The notes beneath the pieces were generated by a model. The model did not search any database, was not told the origin of the DNA, and saw only the letters and a list, made by a program, of their open reading frames with translations. From JAWKUK01 sp041398605 (GTDB taxonomy: Bacteria; Planctomycetota; UBA1135; GCA-002686595), in the NCBI GenBank assembly GCA_041398605.1, contig JAWKUK010000006.1, positions 330,868 through 394,867 on the forward strand: 64,000 bases of DNA, written 5' to 3'. A program made the position numbers and the translations under genes. This document shows, piece by piece, positions 27,769-36,686 of the stretch. Within the stretch, counting starts at the first letter, position 1; each line of letters opens with the position of its first letter.

Positions 27769-28581
27769 TCACGACTTCCGCGCCGCCACACGCACGGCGC
27801 GCAAGAAGACGCCCTGCGCCACAAAGTAGACGATCAGGCACGGCGCCAAGACCACCGCTGAGGCAGCCATCAGGTGCTCGACCGAGGTCGAGTACGTCCG
27901 GCTGAACCCCGCCAACGCGAGCGTCAACGTGCGCTTCTCGGGCGACAACACGTAGAGCAACGGCGCCCAGAAGTCGTTCCAGGTCGCCAAGAACGTGAAG
28001 AGCGCGACCGTGCCCAACATCGGGCGCACCAGCGGCAAGAACACGTGCCAGTACATCTTCAAGGGCGAGGCGCCGTCCACGCGCGCGGCCTCGCCCAGCT
28101 CGTCGCCCAAGGCCGCGAACACTTGGCGGAACAAGAAGATGAAGAACGGCGCGCCGCCCAACACAGTCGGCAAGATCAACGGGTACCACGTGTCGACGAG
28201 GCCGAGCGCGCGGAACAACAAGAAGCGCGGCACTGAGGCGACGTGCTCTGGCACCAGCATCGTCGCGAGCACCGCTAAGAACAGCGCGTCACGGCCCCGG
28301 AAGCGCAGGCGCGCGAACGCAAAGCCCGCGAACGAGCAGACGAAGAGCTGCCCTGCCACGGAGCACGCGGTGATGAAGACCGTGTTCCAGAAGAGCCGTG
28401 GGAAGTCGCCCATGCGCCGCAGCGCCTCGGCGTAGTTCTCGAAGGAAGCGTCCGTCAACAGCGCGCTCGTCGGACGCGCGAGCCCCGTGCCCTCGGGGTG
28501 CAACGAGAGCTCCAACAAGAGCGCCAGTGGAAAGCCGAACAACACTGCCGCCGCGACGACAGCGATCGCGCGGGCGCTCAT
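27769..28581 (-). CDS. Carbohydrate ABC transporter permease (MalG/UgpE type)
   Basis: About 270 residues from an ATG at 28581 that overlaps the stop of the fused binding-protein/permease gene (ATGA). Six membrane segments are predicted. The cytoplasmic EAA loop, contacting the ATPase, is at about 162-185 (GEAARVDGASPLKMYWHVF.P). The C-terminal ATWNDFWAPLLYV segment is characteristic of MalG-type subunits. It forms the second half of the membrane channel with the permease domain of the upstream fusion. The ATPase is probably the UgpC encoded at 14490-15590, since none is adjacent. Confidence 0.9.
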   Translation of the reverse strand: MSARAIAVVAAAVLFGFPLALLLELSLHPEGTGLARPTSALLTDASFENYAEALRRMGDFPRLFWNTVFITACSVAGQLFVCSFAGFAFARLRFRGRDALFLAVLATMLVPEHVASVPRFLLFRALGLVDTWYPLILPTVLGGAPFFIFLFRQVFAALGDELGEAARVDGASPLKMYWHVFLPLVRPMLGTVALFTFLATWNDFWAPLLYVLSPEKRTLTLALAGFSRTYSTSVEHLMAASAVVLAPCLIVYFVAQGVFLRAVRVAARKS

Positions 28582-30923
28582 GACCTCGCGCCTCTGCTCG
28601 AAGCCGGGCTCGGCGCCGCGCCCAACGCGTGCGGCACGAAGCGCCGCGCGAGCCCGAGCATCACCAGCGCGAGCGCGCCCAAGAGCAGCGCGAGCACCCA
28701 CGCCAACACGGACGCATAGCCAAACTCGAGGTGCCGAAAGCCGGCCTCGTAGAGGTACAACGCGAGGAACCGCGACGCGTCGCCCGGCCCGCCACCCGTC
28801 ATCACATACGGCTGCGCGAACACCTGCGCCGCGGCGATCGCGCCGGTCAGCGCGTTGAACAGAATCACCGGCGCGAGCGCGGGCAAGAGCACATGCCGCA
28901 CGCGCCCCCACGCGCCTGCCCCGTCGACCCGCGCCGCGTCCTCGAGGCCCTGATCGACGGACTGGAGCGCAGCGAGGAAGACGAGCATCTGCGCGCCACA
29001 GGTCCACACCGACAACACCACGAACGAGGGCACGACCCAGCCCGGGTCCGTCAGCCAACCGGGGCCGTCCACGCCGATCCACGCCAACGCCCCGTTCAAC
29101 GGGCCGTCGTCCTTGCGCAAGAGGCCGCGCCAGACCGCCGCGACGATCACCGGAGACACGATCGCAGGCACATAGCACAACGTACGCGCGACCCCGGTCG
29201 CGCGACCCCCGCGGCGGAGCAGCAGCGCCAGCGCGAGCGCCGCGCAGAGCTGCAGCGGCACGGCGCACGCGACATAGACCGACGTCGCGCGCAGCGACGC
29301 CGCAAAGGTCGGGTCATGCGCGAGCCGCTGCCAGTTGTCGAGGCCGGCAAAGCGCGCGTCCGAGAGCGGGCGCAGCGGCGACCACTCCGTGAACGACATC
29401 GTCAACGACACCGCCATCGGAGCGAGCAAGAACGTCACGAAGCCGATCGCCCACGGCGCCAGCATCCAGCGCGCGGCGCGGCGGTCTGAGCGCCGGAAGG
29501 CCTCGCCGCGGCGCGCCCCAAAGCGCGTCAGACCCAAGAATCCAGCGACCGCTGCGAGCACCGTCAACGGCAGCGCCCAGCGCGACAGGCGCGGCCGCGC
29601 GCCGCGCTCGGCCACGCGCGCCAAGTATTGGTCCGCCTTCGAGTCCATCGCCGCAGCGGCGGCCGCAGGGGCGATTCGGCCGGTCAAGAGGACACCCTCG
29701 AGCTCCGCCTGAACGACGCTCTCCAGCTTGCCCCAGTTCGCGCTCGGCGGCAGGAAGCGCGCGTGCTCCAGGACTTCGAGGAAGACGTGCGCCGACGCGG
29801 GCGGCCGGCTCGGATCGAGGAACGCAGTCGAGCGCGCGGCCGACACCAGACCAGGGACACCGTTGCCGATCTCCGCCATGCGCCGCTGGTAGGCCTCGCC
29901 GCCGAGGACCTCGCGCAGGAAGCGCTGCGCCAGCGCGGGGCGCCGCGACGTCCGAGGCACGACGTAGACGCTCATCGCGATCGCCGTCGCCGCGCGCCGA
30001 TGGCGCGGCAACGGGACAACGTCCCACTCAAACGGCAGCGCCGCAAAGCGATACGTCTCCCAATAGCCGACGGGCCCATAGAGGGCGCAGCGCCCCGCTT
30101 GGAAGAGCCCCTGCTCCATCTGCGCCGCGAACGTCGCGTCGTTCGAGGCGATACGGTCGACGTACAGGAGGCGGTGCAGGAACGTCAAGACCTCGATGAA
30201 CTCCGGCGAGTCGAGCGTCGCGCGCTGGCCGTCCGCGGCCAAGAACTCGGCCCCCGCTTGCCAGACCCACGGCGCGAGCGCCTGCAGCCATTGTGTGATC
30301 GAGACGCCCCATTGGTCGCGCGAGTCGAGCACGCCGTCGCCGTCGAGGTCGCGCGTCGCGGCGCGGGCGATGCGCTCCATGTCCGCCCACGTCCAATCCG
30401 GCGCGGGCGGCGCGATGCCCTCGCGCGCCAGCAGCGCGCGGTTCACGTACATCACGTACGGCGTGAACGTCGAGGGCAACCCGACAAGGTGCCCCGCCGG
30501 GTCGCGGCAGGCGTCGAGCGGCCCCGGGAACCACTCCTCCGGCCGCCAGGCTTCGTCCGCGGCGAAATAGGGCTCCAGGTCGACGAGCGCGCCGTCCGCG
30601 ACAAACGCCGCGAGCTCGGTCACGTCGACGCGCGCGAGGTCCAACGGCACCTCGCCCGCCAGGAGGAACTTGAGCTTGTCCTTGCTCCCCGCGGCGCCGC
30701 TGAGGTCGACGAGCTTGACGGTCACGCCGTGGCGCGCTTCGAACTCGCGCGTCAGCTCGACGAGCGTCGGCCATGAGCGCAGCGTCGCGTCCTCGACGAG
30801 CGCCACGAGCTCGCCCTCTTGCGCAGGGGTCGGCGCGCCAGCCGACGCAATGGCGCCGCCCAAGAGCGACGGCGCCAGCAGCGCACCAAGTCCAAAGAGC
30901 CCGTGCGCAGCGACGTCGATCAC
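28578..30923 (-). CDS. Fused sugar-binding protein and ABC permease (UgpB-UgpA type)
   Basis: 781 residues from a GTG at 30923 overlapping the stop of the FG-GAP gene (GTGA). An N-terminal hydrophobic segment (8-28) is followed by a complete extracellular solute-binding protein family 1 domain (about 35-440). Its segments include LVDLSGAAGSKDKLKFLLAG, GLPSTFTPYVMYVNR, DQWGVSITQWLQALAPWVW and ALYGPVGYW. A transmembrane helix near 447-467 leads into a MalF/UgpA-type permease with about six helices, including EAA loop DAARVDGAGAWGRVRHVLLP near residue 670. The binding domain is thus tethered to the channel instead of free or lipid-anchored. Sequence and frame are continuous through the junction, so this is a true fusion. 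Confidence 0.9.
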   Translation of the reverse strand: MIDVAAHGLFGLGALLAPSLLGGAIASAGAPTPAQEGELVALVEDATLRSWPTLVELTREFEARHGVTVKLVDLSGAAGSKDKLKFLLAGEVPLDLARVDVTELAAFVADGALVDLEPYFAADEAWRPEEWFPGPLDACRDPAGHLVGLPSTFTPYVMYVNRALLAREGIAPPAPDWTWADMERIARAATRDLDGDGVLDSRDQWGVSITQWLQALAPWVWQAGAEFLAADGQRATLDSPEFIEVLTFLHRLLYVDRIASNDATFAAQMEQGLFQAGRCALYGPVGYWETYRFAALPFEWDVVPLPRHRRAATAIAMSVYVVPRTSRRPALAQRFLREVLGGEAYQRRMAEIGNGVPGLVSAARSTAFLDPSRPPASAHVFLEVLEHARFLPPSANWGKLESVVQAELEGVLLTGRIAPAAAAAAMDSKADQYLARVAERGARPRLSRWALPLTVLAAVAGFLGLTRFGARRGEAFRRSDRRAARWMLAPWAIGFVTFLLAPMAVSLTMSFTEWSPLRPLSDARFAGLDNWQRLAHDPTFAASLRATSVYVACAVPLQLCAALALALLLRRGGRATGVARTLCYVPAIVSPVIVAAVWRGLLRKDDGPLNGALAWIGVDGPGWLTDPGWVVPSFVVLSVWTCGAQMLVFLAALQSVDQGLEDAARVDGAGAWGRVRHVLLPALAPVILFNALTGAIAAAQVFAQPYVMTGGGPGDASRFLALYLYEAGFRHLEFGYASVLAWVLALLLGALALVMLGLARRFVPHALGAAPSPASSRGARS

Positions 30924-32233
30924 CTCGCTGTCGCCGCTCCCGTGCGGGCTCCTTCGTTGATATAGAGCCAGACGAAGGGCTCACGCTTGGCGCGCGGAAT
31001 GAGCGCATCGAGCGCCGCCGCGAGCTCCTGGCCCTCCTTGTTCAACGCCGAGATCTGCGCCTTGAGGCGCGCGAGCGCCTCAGCGTCCTGCGCCGCGGTC
31101 GCCGCTGCACGCTGCTCATAGAGCGGGGTCTTCGCCGCGTTGTTGGCATCGATCTGTGCCTGCAGCTCCGGGACGCGCGCCGACTCTTCCTTCGACAACG
31201 CCCTGGCGCGCGCCTTCCAGTGCGAGTAGCCGCCCACGAGCAGGTCGAGGTCGCCGTCACCGTCCACGTCACCGAAGTCCATGTAGAGGCCCGAGTCAGG
31301 CCGCGTCGGCTCGTGGGCCTCTTTCTTGCTGCGCTCCAGCAACGTCAAGGGCGCCGCGAAGCGCGGGGCCTCCGGGGTCCCTTGGTTGAGGTAGACGTAC
31401 ACGCCGCCGCCGACGTCGACATTGTAGGCGTCGCCCATCCCGCCGCAGGCGAGGTCCAGGCGCCCGTCGCCGTTCCAATCGACGACCCGCAGCGTCGCGA
31501 CCGTGCCAGGCACATCGATCGGCTTGCCCGCGGCCTCAACGACCTCGTTCTCGAGCGAGAACTGCGGGCTCGCCGCGGTGCCCTCGTTCATGCGCCGAAA
31601 GACGCGCCCGCTGTTGTGATCGCCCAAGAGGAGGTCGAGGTCGCCGTCGCCGTCCCAATCGAACGCGACCGCCGAGGTCATGTGCGCCTTGCCTTCGTGC
31701 CCCGGCGCGTCGTACAGGTGGGTCTCGTCCCACTGCTTCTTGTCGAAGTCCCAGAACGCGTTCAGCACGATGCGGTCGCCCTCGCTATCGAGGATCTGCT
31801 CGGGCGCGGCCCAGCCCTGCGCCGTGCCGCGCACGAGGTGCGGCGAGCCATCGAAGATGCCCGCGACGATATCGAGGCGGCCGTCGGCGTCAAAGTCCAC
31901 GAACTGTGGACTCATGCCGATGCATCACCAGTTCTGCAGGTTGACCTGCTCGCCCTTCGCGTCGAGCACCTTGGCCTCTGCCTCGTAGGCCGGCACGCCC
32001 GCGCCCTCAACGCGCCGCGCGAACGTCAAGCGCCCCATGAGGTCGCCGACGACGATGTCTTGCCGCCCATCACCGTCGATGTCGTGGAAGACGGGGGAAG
32101 GGAACAGCCGCGTGCCCCCGAGGAAGGCCTCGCCGGCCTTCACGCGAACGGGCGGAGCGAAGGTCGGGGTCTGCGCGGCAGCGGCGCTGACCGCGGCGGC
32201 GGCCAGAGCCAGCCGGATTGCGTAGCGGGTCAT
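30920..32233 (-). CDS. Secreted FG-GAP/VCBS-repeat protein with in-frame UGA, candidate selenoprotein
   Basis: One reading frame of 438 codons interrupted only by TGA at 31927-31925 (codon 103). The start is ATG 32233 with a GAGGAGGA site about 10 nt upstream, and the signal peptide ends near AAAAQ (residue ~21). Before the TGA there is a calcium repeat (DIDGDGRQD, 51-59) and LQNW. After it, the same frame continues CIGMSPQFVDFDADGRLD and then three or more similar repeats (DWDGDGDLD, DWNGDGRLD, DVDGDGDLD). Homology therefore runs straight through the stop. The junction reads Trp-UGA-Cys-Ile-Gly. A stem-loop directly downstream (31893-31913) has the form of a bacterial SECIS. The C-terminus is a probable coiled coil (about 365-420). 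It heads an operon with the fused sugar-binding/permease gene. Alternatives are a nonsense mutation, or re-initiation at the ATG at 31915. Confidence 0.75.
31893..31913 (-). promoter_or_regulatory. Candidate bacterial SECIS element of the FG-GAP gene
   Basis: In the mRNA sense, GAGUCCAC pairs with GUGGACUU (7 Watson-Crick pairs plus one G-U) around the 5-base loop AGUUC. The loop begins 19 nt after the UGA codon and has G at its second position. Bacterial SECIS elements sit inside the coding sequence just after UGA, with the apical loop about 16-37 nt downstream and a G in the first two loop positions, and this fits. Confidence 0.6.
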
Positions 32234-32360
32234 GGACGGGTCCTCCTCGAGGGTGCGTTGGGTCAATCGTCAGAGTCTAAGGCTACTCGCGCGGACCCGA
32301 AGCGAGACAGGGCCAAGTTTGGCCTTCATGTGTGGGCGCGCCTTTGGCCGACGATTCAGC

Positions 32361-33038
32361 ATGAAGTCTGCCGTCCTCCTCGCCGTCTCCACCCTCGCCA
32401 TCACCGTCGGCGTGACCACCAAGGTCACGCACCATGTCCTCGCGGACTCGAAGCCCGCGCCCGCTGCCGTCAGCGGAAAGGATCCAAGGGCCAACCCCGA
32501 GGGCGTGGCGCTCGTCGCGGCCCTCGACCGTGATGCGCCGAAGACGGAGCCCAAGAAGCCGACCGGCTCGCAGGCGATGGATGACTCGGCGCTGGAGATC
32601 GGCACGCAGTACTGCACATCCGTGCGTAACTCCGTCGGCATGATCGCGAACCTCTCGATCTTCGGGAGCCCCGTCGCCGCGGCCAACTCGGTCGCGCTGC
32701 ACGTGACGGGCTTGCCGGAGGGCGCCTACGGCGTCTTCTTGACGTCGCGCTACCCTGGCTTCGTCTATGCGCCGCTCAACAGCTCGGGCAACATCTGCCT
32801 GCGGCGGGACGTCGGCCGCTTCACGGCGGGCGGGCAGGTCAAGCGCTCAGGGCTCTTGGGCACCTTGACCCTCGACACGACGCTCGGCGAATGGTCCAAC
32901 CAGGCCATCCCGCGCACGGCGGCGACCTATGCGGCCATGGCCGGCACGCGCTCGCACTTCCAGCTCTGGTACCGCGACAACGAGCAGGGCGTCCCGACGT
33001 CGAACTTCAGCGACGCCGAGTACGTCGACTGGCAGTGA
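32361..33038 (+). CDS. Small exported protein with a variant of the planctomycete C-terminal module
   Basis: About 225 residues from an ATG at 32361. An N-terminal hydrophobic segment (about 4-22) serves as signal peptide or anchor, followed by a Lys/Pro/Ala-rich linker. From about residue 85 the shared module occupies almost all of the rest: QYCTSVRNSVG, NSVALHVTGLPEGAYGVFLTS, NICLRRDVGRF, FQLWYRDNEQG and SNFSDAEYVDWQ. It is thus nearly a stand-alone copy of the module attached to propellers elsewhere in the window, with the canonical NSTG changed to NSVG. It is divergent from the candidate selenoprotein operon, with 127 bp between starts. Function unknown. Confidence 0.75.
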   Translation: MKSAVLLAVSTLAITVGVTTKVTHHVLADSKPAPAAVSGKDPRANPEGVALVAALDRDAPKTEPKKPTGSQAMDDSALEIGTQYCTSVRNSVGMIANLSIFGSPVAAANSVALHVTGLPEGAYGVFLTSRYPGFVYAPLNSSGNICLRRDVGRFTAGGQVKRSGLLGTLTLDTTLGEWSNQAIPRTAATYAAMAGTRSHFQLWYRDNEQGVPTSNFSDAEYVDWQ

Positions 33039-33054
33039 CCCGCGCTCGCGCGGG
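33039..33054 (+). terminator. Short G+C hairpin after the stop codon
   Basis: CCCGCG-CTCG-CGCGGG starts on the base after the TGA. It is a 6-bp perfect stem with a 4-base loop and no T tract, a weak terminator candidate. Confidence 0.35.
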
Positions 33055-33098
33055 GCGCCGGGTTGTCGGCCCGGGACGCCGTCGCGCATCATGCGCGC

Positions 33099-35483
33099 AT
33101 GACGAGCGCATGGACACAGACCATCGAGGGCGAAGCGCCCGTCGGGCCGCGGCTCCAGCGCGCTGACGACGCGGACGGCTTCGTCGAGGCCGTCGGCGAG
33201 CGCATGGCGCTCCTCGGCAGCGAGGGCGGGCGCATGGAGGTCTGGATGTGGCCGCTGCTGCTCGTCCATGACCTCGAAGTGCGCGTGACGCGCCGCGACG
33301 GGGCGGCGCTGGCCCTCGGCGCGCGCGCGGTCGAGGTCGTCCCTGAGGGGCTCGGGCTCTCGTACACGCTCACGGGGCTCGCGGGCGCGGGCGGCGGCCC
33401 CGCGCGGCTGGCGCTCGACGCGTTTTGCCCGCGCCACGAGCGCGCGTTGGTCCTGTTGCTGCGGCTCGACATCGCCGAGCCCGTGGACGTCGTGCTGGAG
33501 TTCACGCCCGCGTTCCGCCCGATGTGGCCGGCGGGCCTCGGCGGGCAGATCACGGGCCGCGACGACGCGACCGGCGCGTTCTTCATGACCGAGGAGATCG
33601 GGCGCTTTGCGGCGCTCTTCGGCTCGCCCGAGGCGTCGCCGGTGCAGACGACGGACGCCGAGCCTGGGCGCCGCGGCGTGCGCGGGCGCAACGCGTTGAC
33701 GATCCCCGTCAGCCCCAAACGCGCGGCGCGCGGCCCGATCCCGGTCGTGTGCGCGGGCGCAGCGCTGACGCCACGGCCGCTGACCGAGGCCGAGCGGCGC
33801 GGCGGCAATCAGGCGGCGACGGGCGCGTCGCGGGCGACGCTGGCCCTTGACGAGGCGCGGGCGCTCTGGCGGCGCATGCTCATCGGGTGGCCTGACGTGA
33901 TCGCAGCCGAGCGGCGCCGCTGGCGCGCGTACTTGGCGCGCACGGCGACGCTGCTGACGGGCGACGCGGCGCTCGATGAAGCGTTCCTGTGGTCGAAGCT
34001 CGCGATCGAGCGCGCGTGGGTCGAGGTCGACGGCGTCGGGCGCGGGCTCGTCGCGGGCCTCGGCCCGGGCCGCGGCACCGAGCGCCCAGGCTTCGCGTGG
34101 CTGTTCAACGGCGACGCGTTGGAGGCGTGCCGCGCGCTCGCCATCATCGGCGACCACGAAGGCTGCCGCGCGATCTTGCGCTTCGCGGCGAGCACCCAGC
34201 GCGACGACGGCAAGCTCACGCACGAGGTCACGCTCTCAGCGGCGCTGTGCGACTGGTACGGCGAGTTCCCCTACGCCTACTACAAAGGCAACCAGACGCC
34301 CGAGTTCATCGCAGCGCTCGGGCGCTACGTCCGCTGGTCGCGCGACACGGACCTGGCGCTGGAGCTGTGGCCGGCGGTCGAGCGCGCGGTCGATTGGTGC
34401 CTCTCCGTGTGCGACGAGGAGCTCGTGATGCAGGTGCCGCTGGCGGGGATCGCGGCGGTCGAGGCCGGCCCGCTGTCGGGCGCGATCCAGGCCGAGGCGT
34501 TCCTGCAGGCCGCCTTTGAGGACGCCGTGCGCGAGCTCGTGCAGCTCGAGCAGTGCACGCCGCTGCGTTGGCCTGCGCGCTGGGGAGCGCTGCGCGCGTT
34601 TGTCGCCGATGACCGCTTCGGTCGCGCCTTCACGGGCGCGGACGGCGCTGCGCTCGACTTCGCGCGCCTGACCGATGGCACACGCCACCCAGGGCCGTCC
34701 GCGTACACCCAGGCGTACCTATCGCGCGGGACGCCGCCGCGCGCGCTGCTACAGCGCGAGGTGCTGCGGCACAATCACCCGCGCCTCATGGCGGACTGGG
34801 GCGCGCGCATGTTCGCGACGGACGTCGAGGGGTACGCCCCCGAGCACTACAACATGGGCTCGGTCTTCCCGTTCTTGACGCAGTACCACTGCATCGCGGC
34901 GCTGCGCTCGGGCTTGCCGGGCGTCGGGTGGCAGGTGCTGACGTCGCAGGTGCAGTTGATGCACTTCGGGGGGCTCGGGTACATGCCGGAGTTCCTGCCG
35001 GGCGATCGCGCGCGGCTCTTGCCGCACGTCGTCCCGCACCAGATCTTCAGCCACGCGGCGCTCTTGCAGTGCATCTTGGACGGGCTGCTTGGGCTCTCGC
35101 GCGATGCTGCGACGGGGGCGATCCGTGCGCAGCTCGCGGAGCGCGTGCCGCTGCAGCGCGCGGCGCTCGTCGGCGCGCTGGGTGACCCGACGCTCAGGCT
35201 TGAGGCGGTCGCCGAAGCGGCCGCGCCGGGCGCGATGACGCCTCCGACGATCCTGACTCCGTCCGGCGTGACCCGCGACGGCGGCTCACGTCAGCCGCGG
35301 CTCGTCGCGGTGAGCGCAGACGGCAGCGCGTTGACGTTCGCGGGCACGGCCGGAAGCACCGGCGAGGTGCTCGTCTCGGGGGTCGCCCATACGCTCGCCT
35401 TCCCGCCCGCCGCGGCGGCCGAGTTCAGCGAAGTGACCCTGGATGTGACGCCGCGCCTCGCGGACACGCCCTCGGTGGAGTGA
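33099..35483 (+). CDS. Six-hairpin glycosidase, amylo-alpha-1,6-glucosidase/glycogen-debranching-like
   Basis: About 794 residues from an ATG at 33099. The N-terminal half is a beta-sandwich-like region (VEVVPEGLGLSYTLTG, DVVLEFTPAFRPMWPAGLGG). The second half has alpha/alpha-barrel features: AIERAWVEVDGVGRGLVAGLGPG, GFAWLFNGDALEACRAL, KLTHEVTLSAALCDWYGEFPYAYYKGNQTPEFI and YAPEHYNMGSVFPFLTQYH. These are typical of debranching enzymes and related inverting glycosidases. No signal peptide is seen, so it is probably cytoplasmic and acts on imported oligosaccharides or storage glucan. It lies between a sugar importer operon and a GH31 gene, in keeping with carbohydrate use. The exact linkage specificity cannot be read from the sequence. 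Confidence 0.75.
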   Translation: MTSAWTQTIEGEAPVGPRLQRADDADGFVEAVGERMALLGSEGGRMEVWMWPLLLVHDLEVRVTRRDGAALALGARAVEVVPEGLGLSYTLTGLAGAGGGPARLALDAFCPRHERALVLLLRLDIAEPVDVVLEFTPAFRPMWPAGLGGQITGRDDATGAFFMTEEIGRFAALFGSPEASPVQTTDAEPGRRGVRGRNALTIPVSPKRAARGPIPVVCAGAALTPRPLTEAERRGGNQAATGASRATLALDEARALWRRMLIGWPDVIAAERRRWRAYLARTATLLTGDAALDEAFLWSKLAIERAWVEVDGVGRGLVAGLGPGRGTERPGFAWLFNGDALEACRALAIIGDHEGCRAILRFAASTQRDDGKLTHEVTLSAALCDWYGEFPYAYYKGNQTPEFIAALGRYVRWSRDTDLALELWPAVERAVDWCLSVCDEELVMQVPLAGIAAVEAGPLSGAIQAEAFLQAAFEDAVRELVQLEQCTPLRWPARWGALRAFVADDRFGRAFTGADGAALDFARLTDGTRHPGPSAYTQAYLSRGTPPRALLQREVLRHNHPRLMADWGARMFATDVEGYAPEHYNMGSVFPFLTQYHCIAALRSGLPGVGWQVLTSQVQLMHFGGLGYMPEFLPGDRARLLPHVVPHQIFSHAALLQCILDGLLGLSRDAATGAIRAQLAERVPLQRAALVGALGDPTLRLEAVAEAAAPGAMTPPTILTPSGVTRDGGSRQPRLVAVSADGSALTFAGTAGSTGEVLVSGVAHTLAFPPAAAAEFSEVTLDVTPRLADTPSVE

Positions 35484-35600
35484 CACCGACGCCCGATGTG
35501 CCGCCCGATCCAAGCGACACAGCCTTGGTCCGCGAGATGACCGATGCAGCATGTCCCGGCTCGTGTTCCGGCGCCAACGCACTCGACGGCTGGCTGCGGC

Positions 35601-36686
35601 TCAGGAGAGCGCGGAGAGGCGCTCTTCGATCGTACGTTCGAGGTGCCGCGTCGCGCGCTCGTCCAGCCCAATCGATGCTAGCGCGGGCTTCGCCGCATCT
35701 CCTAGCCGGCGCCCCACGCGCTTCACGAGCGTCGAGAGCATGCGCTCTGTCGCGACGCCGCGGACACCAACACGTTCGCCGAAAGCGACGAAGTCCTTGC
35801 GTTGGAGTCGCTTGTCACGGCCCTCGATCTTCAGCGCCATGCGGTCATCGCCATAGGGCAGAGTGCTCAGCAAGTTATACACCGGTGCAAGTCGCGTGAT
35901 GCCGTCGGCGGTATGGACACTGATGTTCTTCCCATGCATGTCGCCGTTCGCGATGAGATAGCTGAACGCGACGACGCGCAGGAGATCCAAGCGCGCTTGC
36001 AGTGGCGCGTCGCACACTTCAAGGGCCTGCGCAAACTCGTGCAGTGCAACGCGGTACTTGTCAGCGGGGTAATGACCGAGCAGCTGGCACGCGTCCTCTT
36101 GAGCGTACTTCACCACGCGCCCGGTCAGGGGATCAATCGAGCGATCGAAGCGCTCAACGAGGAGCGCGCTGCATCCGCTCGGGTCTGTCACCTCGCTCAC
36201 GCGCGCCACATCGAGGCCGGCCTCGCGTGCGAGGGTCATGAAGAATCGCTCGTTGGCCACAAGACACGGCAGCTCGTCCGGCTCGAGCTTCAAGATGCAC
36301 TCGCTCGAGCGCCTGCTCGTGCGCCCGCCGGTCGTGCGCCCGCCGGTCGTGCGCCGGCCCGTGGTTCGAACGGGAAGTGTGAGGCGGAAGGCGCTGACCT
36401 TCGGCTGGATGCCAGCGATGGCGCGCATGCGCAAGCCCTCGGGCAGAAGGCCTGCGAAGTAAGGGAGCAGATTCACGCCATTGACGACGTAAGGCTCGGC
36501 GCGGACGGGCAGTCGATGGCTCACCGCGACCTTAGGGTCGAGCCCGGCGATGTGGTATCGCAGCTCGCAACCCAAGGCGGTCCGCGTCGAGCGACCGACG
36601 TGCTGGTCGACTCCCTTGCCGTCATCGACCAGCACATCGAGCGCTTCGATGGCGCGCAGGTCTGGCGGCTCGACGCCGGTCAGCAT
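35601..36686 (-). CDS. hipA: HipA-family Ser/Thr kinase toxin with altered Mg-binding residue
   Basis: 361 residues. The N-terminal HipA subdomain (YFAGLLPEGLR) is followed by GIQPKVSAFRL, ILKLEPDELPCLVANERFFM and a kinase C-lobe with NGDMHGKN. The catalytic Asp249 is present. The equivalent of the DFG Asp, usually Asp in the A.(L/F)YDL.S motif, is Asn271 here (APVYNLLST), which may weaken or abolish phosphorylation. Residues 107-125 are an unusual repeat of RTTGG units encoded by 15-bp tandem repeats, inserted between two conserved strands. Its start overlaps the hipB stop by 7 bp, the normal order for an antitoxin-toxin pair. It is shorter than E. coli HipA (about 440). The family call is secure; activity is uncertain. 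Confidence 0.85.
   Translation of the reverse strand: MLTGVEPPDLRAIEALDVLVDDGKGVDQHVGRSTRTALGCELRYHIAGLDPKVAVSHRLPVRAEPYVVNGVNLLPYFAGLLPEGLRMRAIAGIQPKVSAFRLTLPVRTTGRRTTGGRTTGGRTSRRSSECILKLEPDELPCLVANERFFMTLAREAGLDVARVSEVTDPSGCSALLVERFDRSIDPLTGRVVKYAQEDACQLLGHYPADKYRVALHEFAQALEVCDAPLQARLDLLRVVAFSYLIANGDMHGKNISVHTADGITRLAPVYNLLSTLPYGDDRMALKIEGRDKRLQRKDFVAFGERVGVRGVATERMLSTLVKRVGRRLGDAAKPALASIGLDERATRHLERTIEERLSALS
36319..36363. repeat. 15-bp tandem repeat inside hipA
   Basis: Two exact copies of CGTGCGCCCGCCGGT (36319-36333, 36334-36348) are followed by a diverged third (36349-36363). They encode the RTTGG-type repeat of HipA and keep the reading frame because the unit is five codons long. Confidence 0.85.

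Noticed and set aside
31925..32233. Treating the FG-GAP gene as two separate genes split at the TGA
   Set aside because: Both parts are in the same frame, repeats continue across, the second part has no signal peptide, and its ATG lies only four codons after the TGA with no clear ribosome site. Read-through as Sec explains all of this better, though a nonsense mutation is not excluded.
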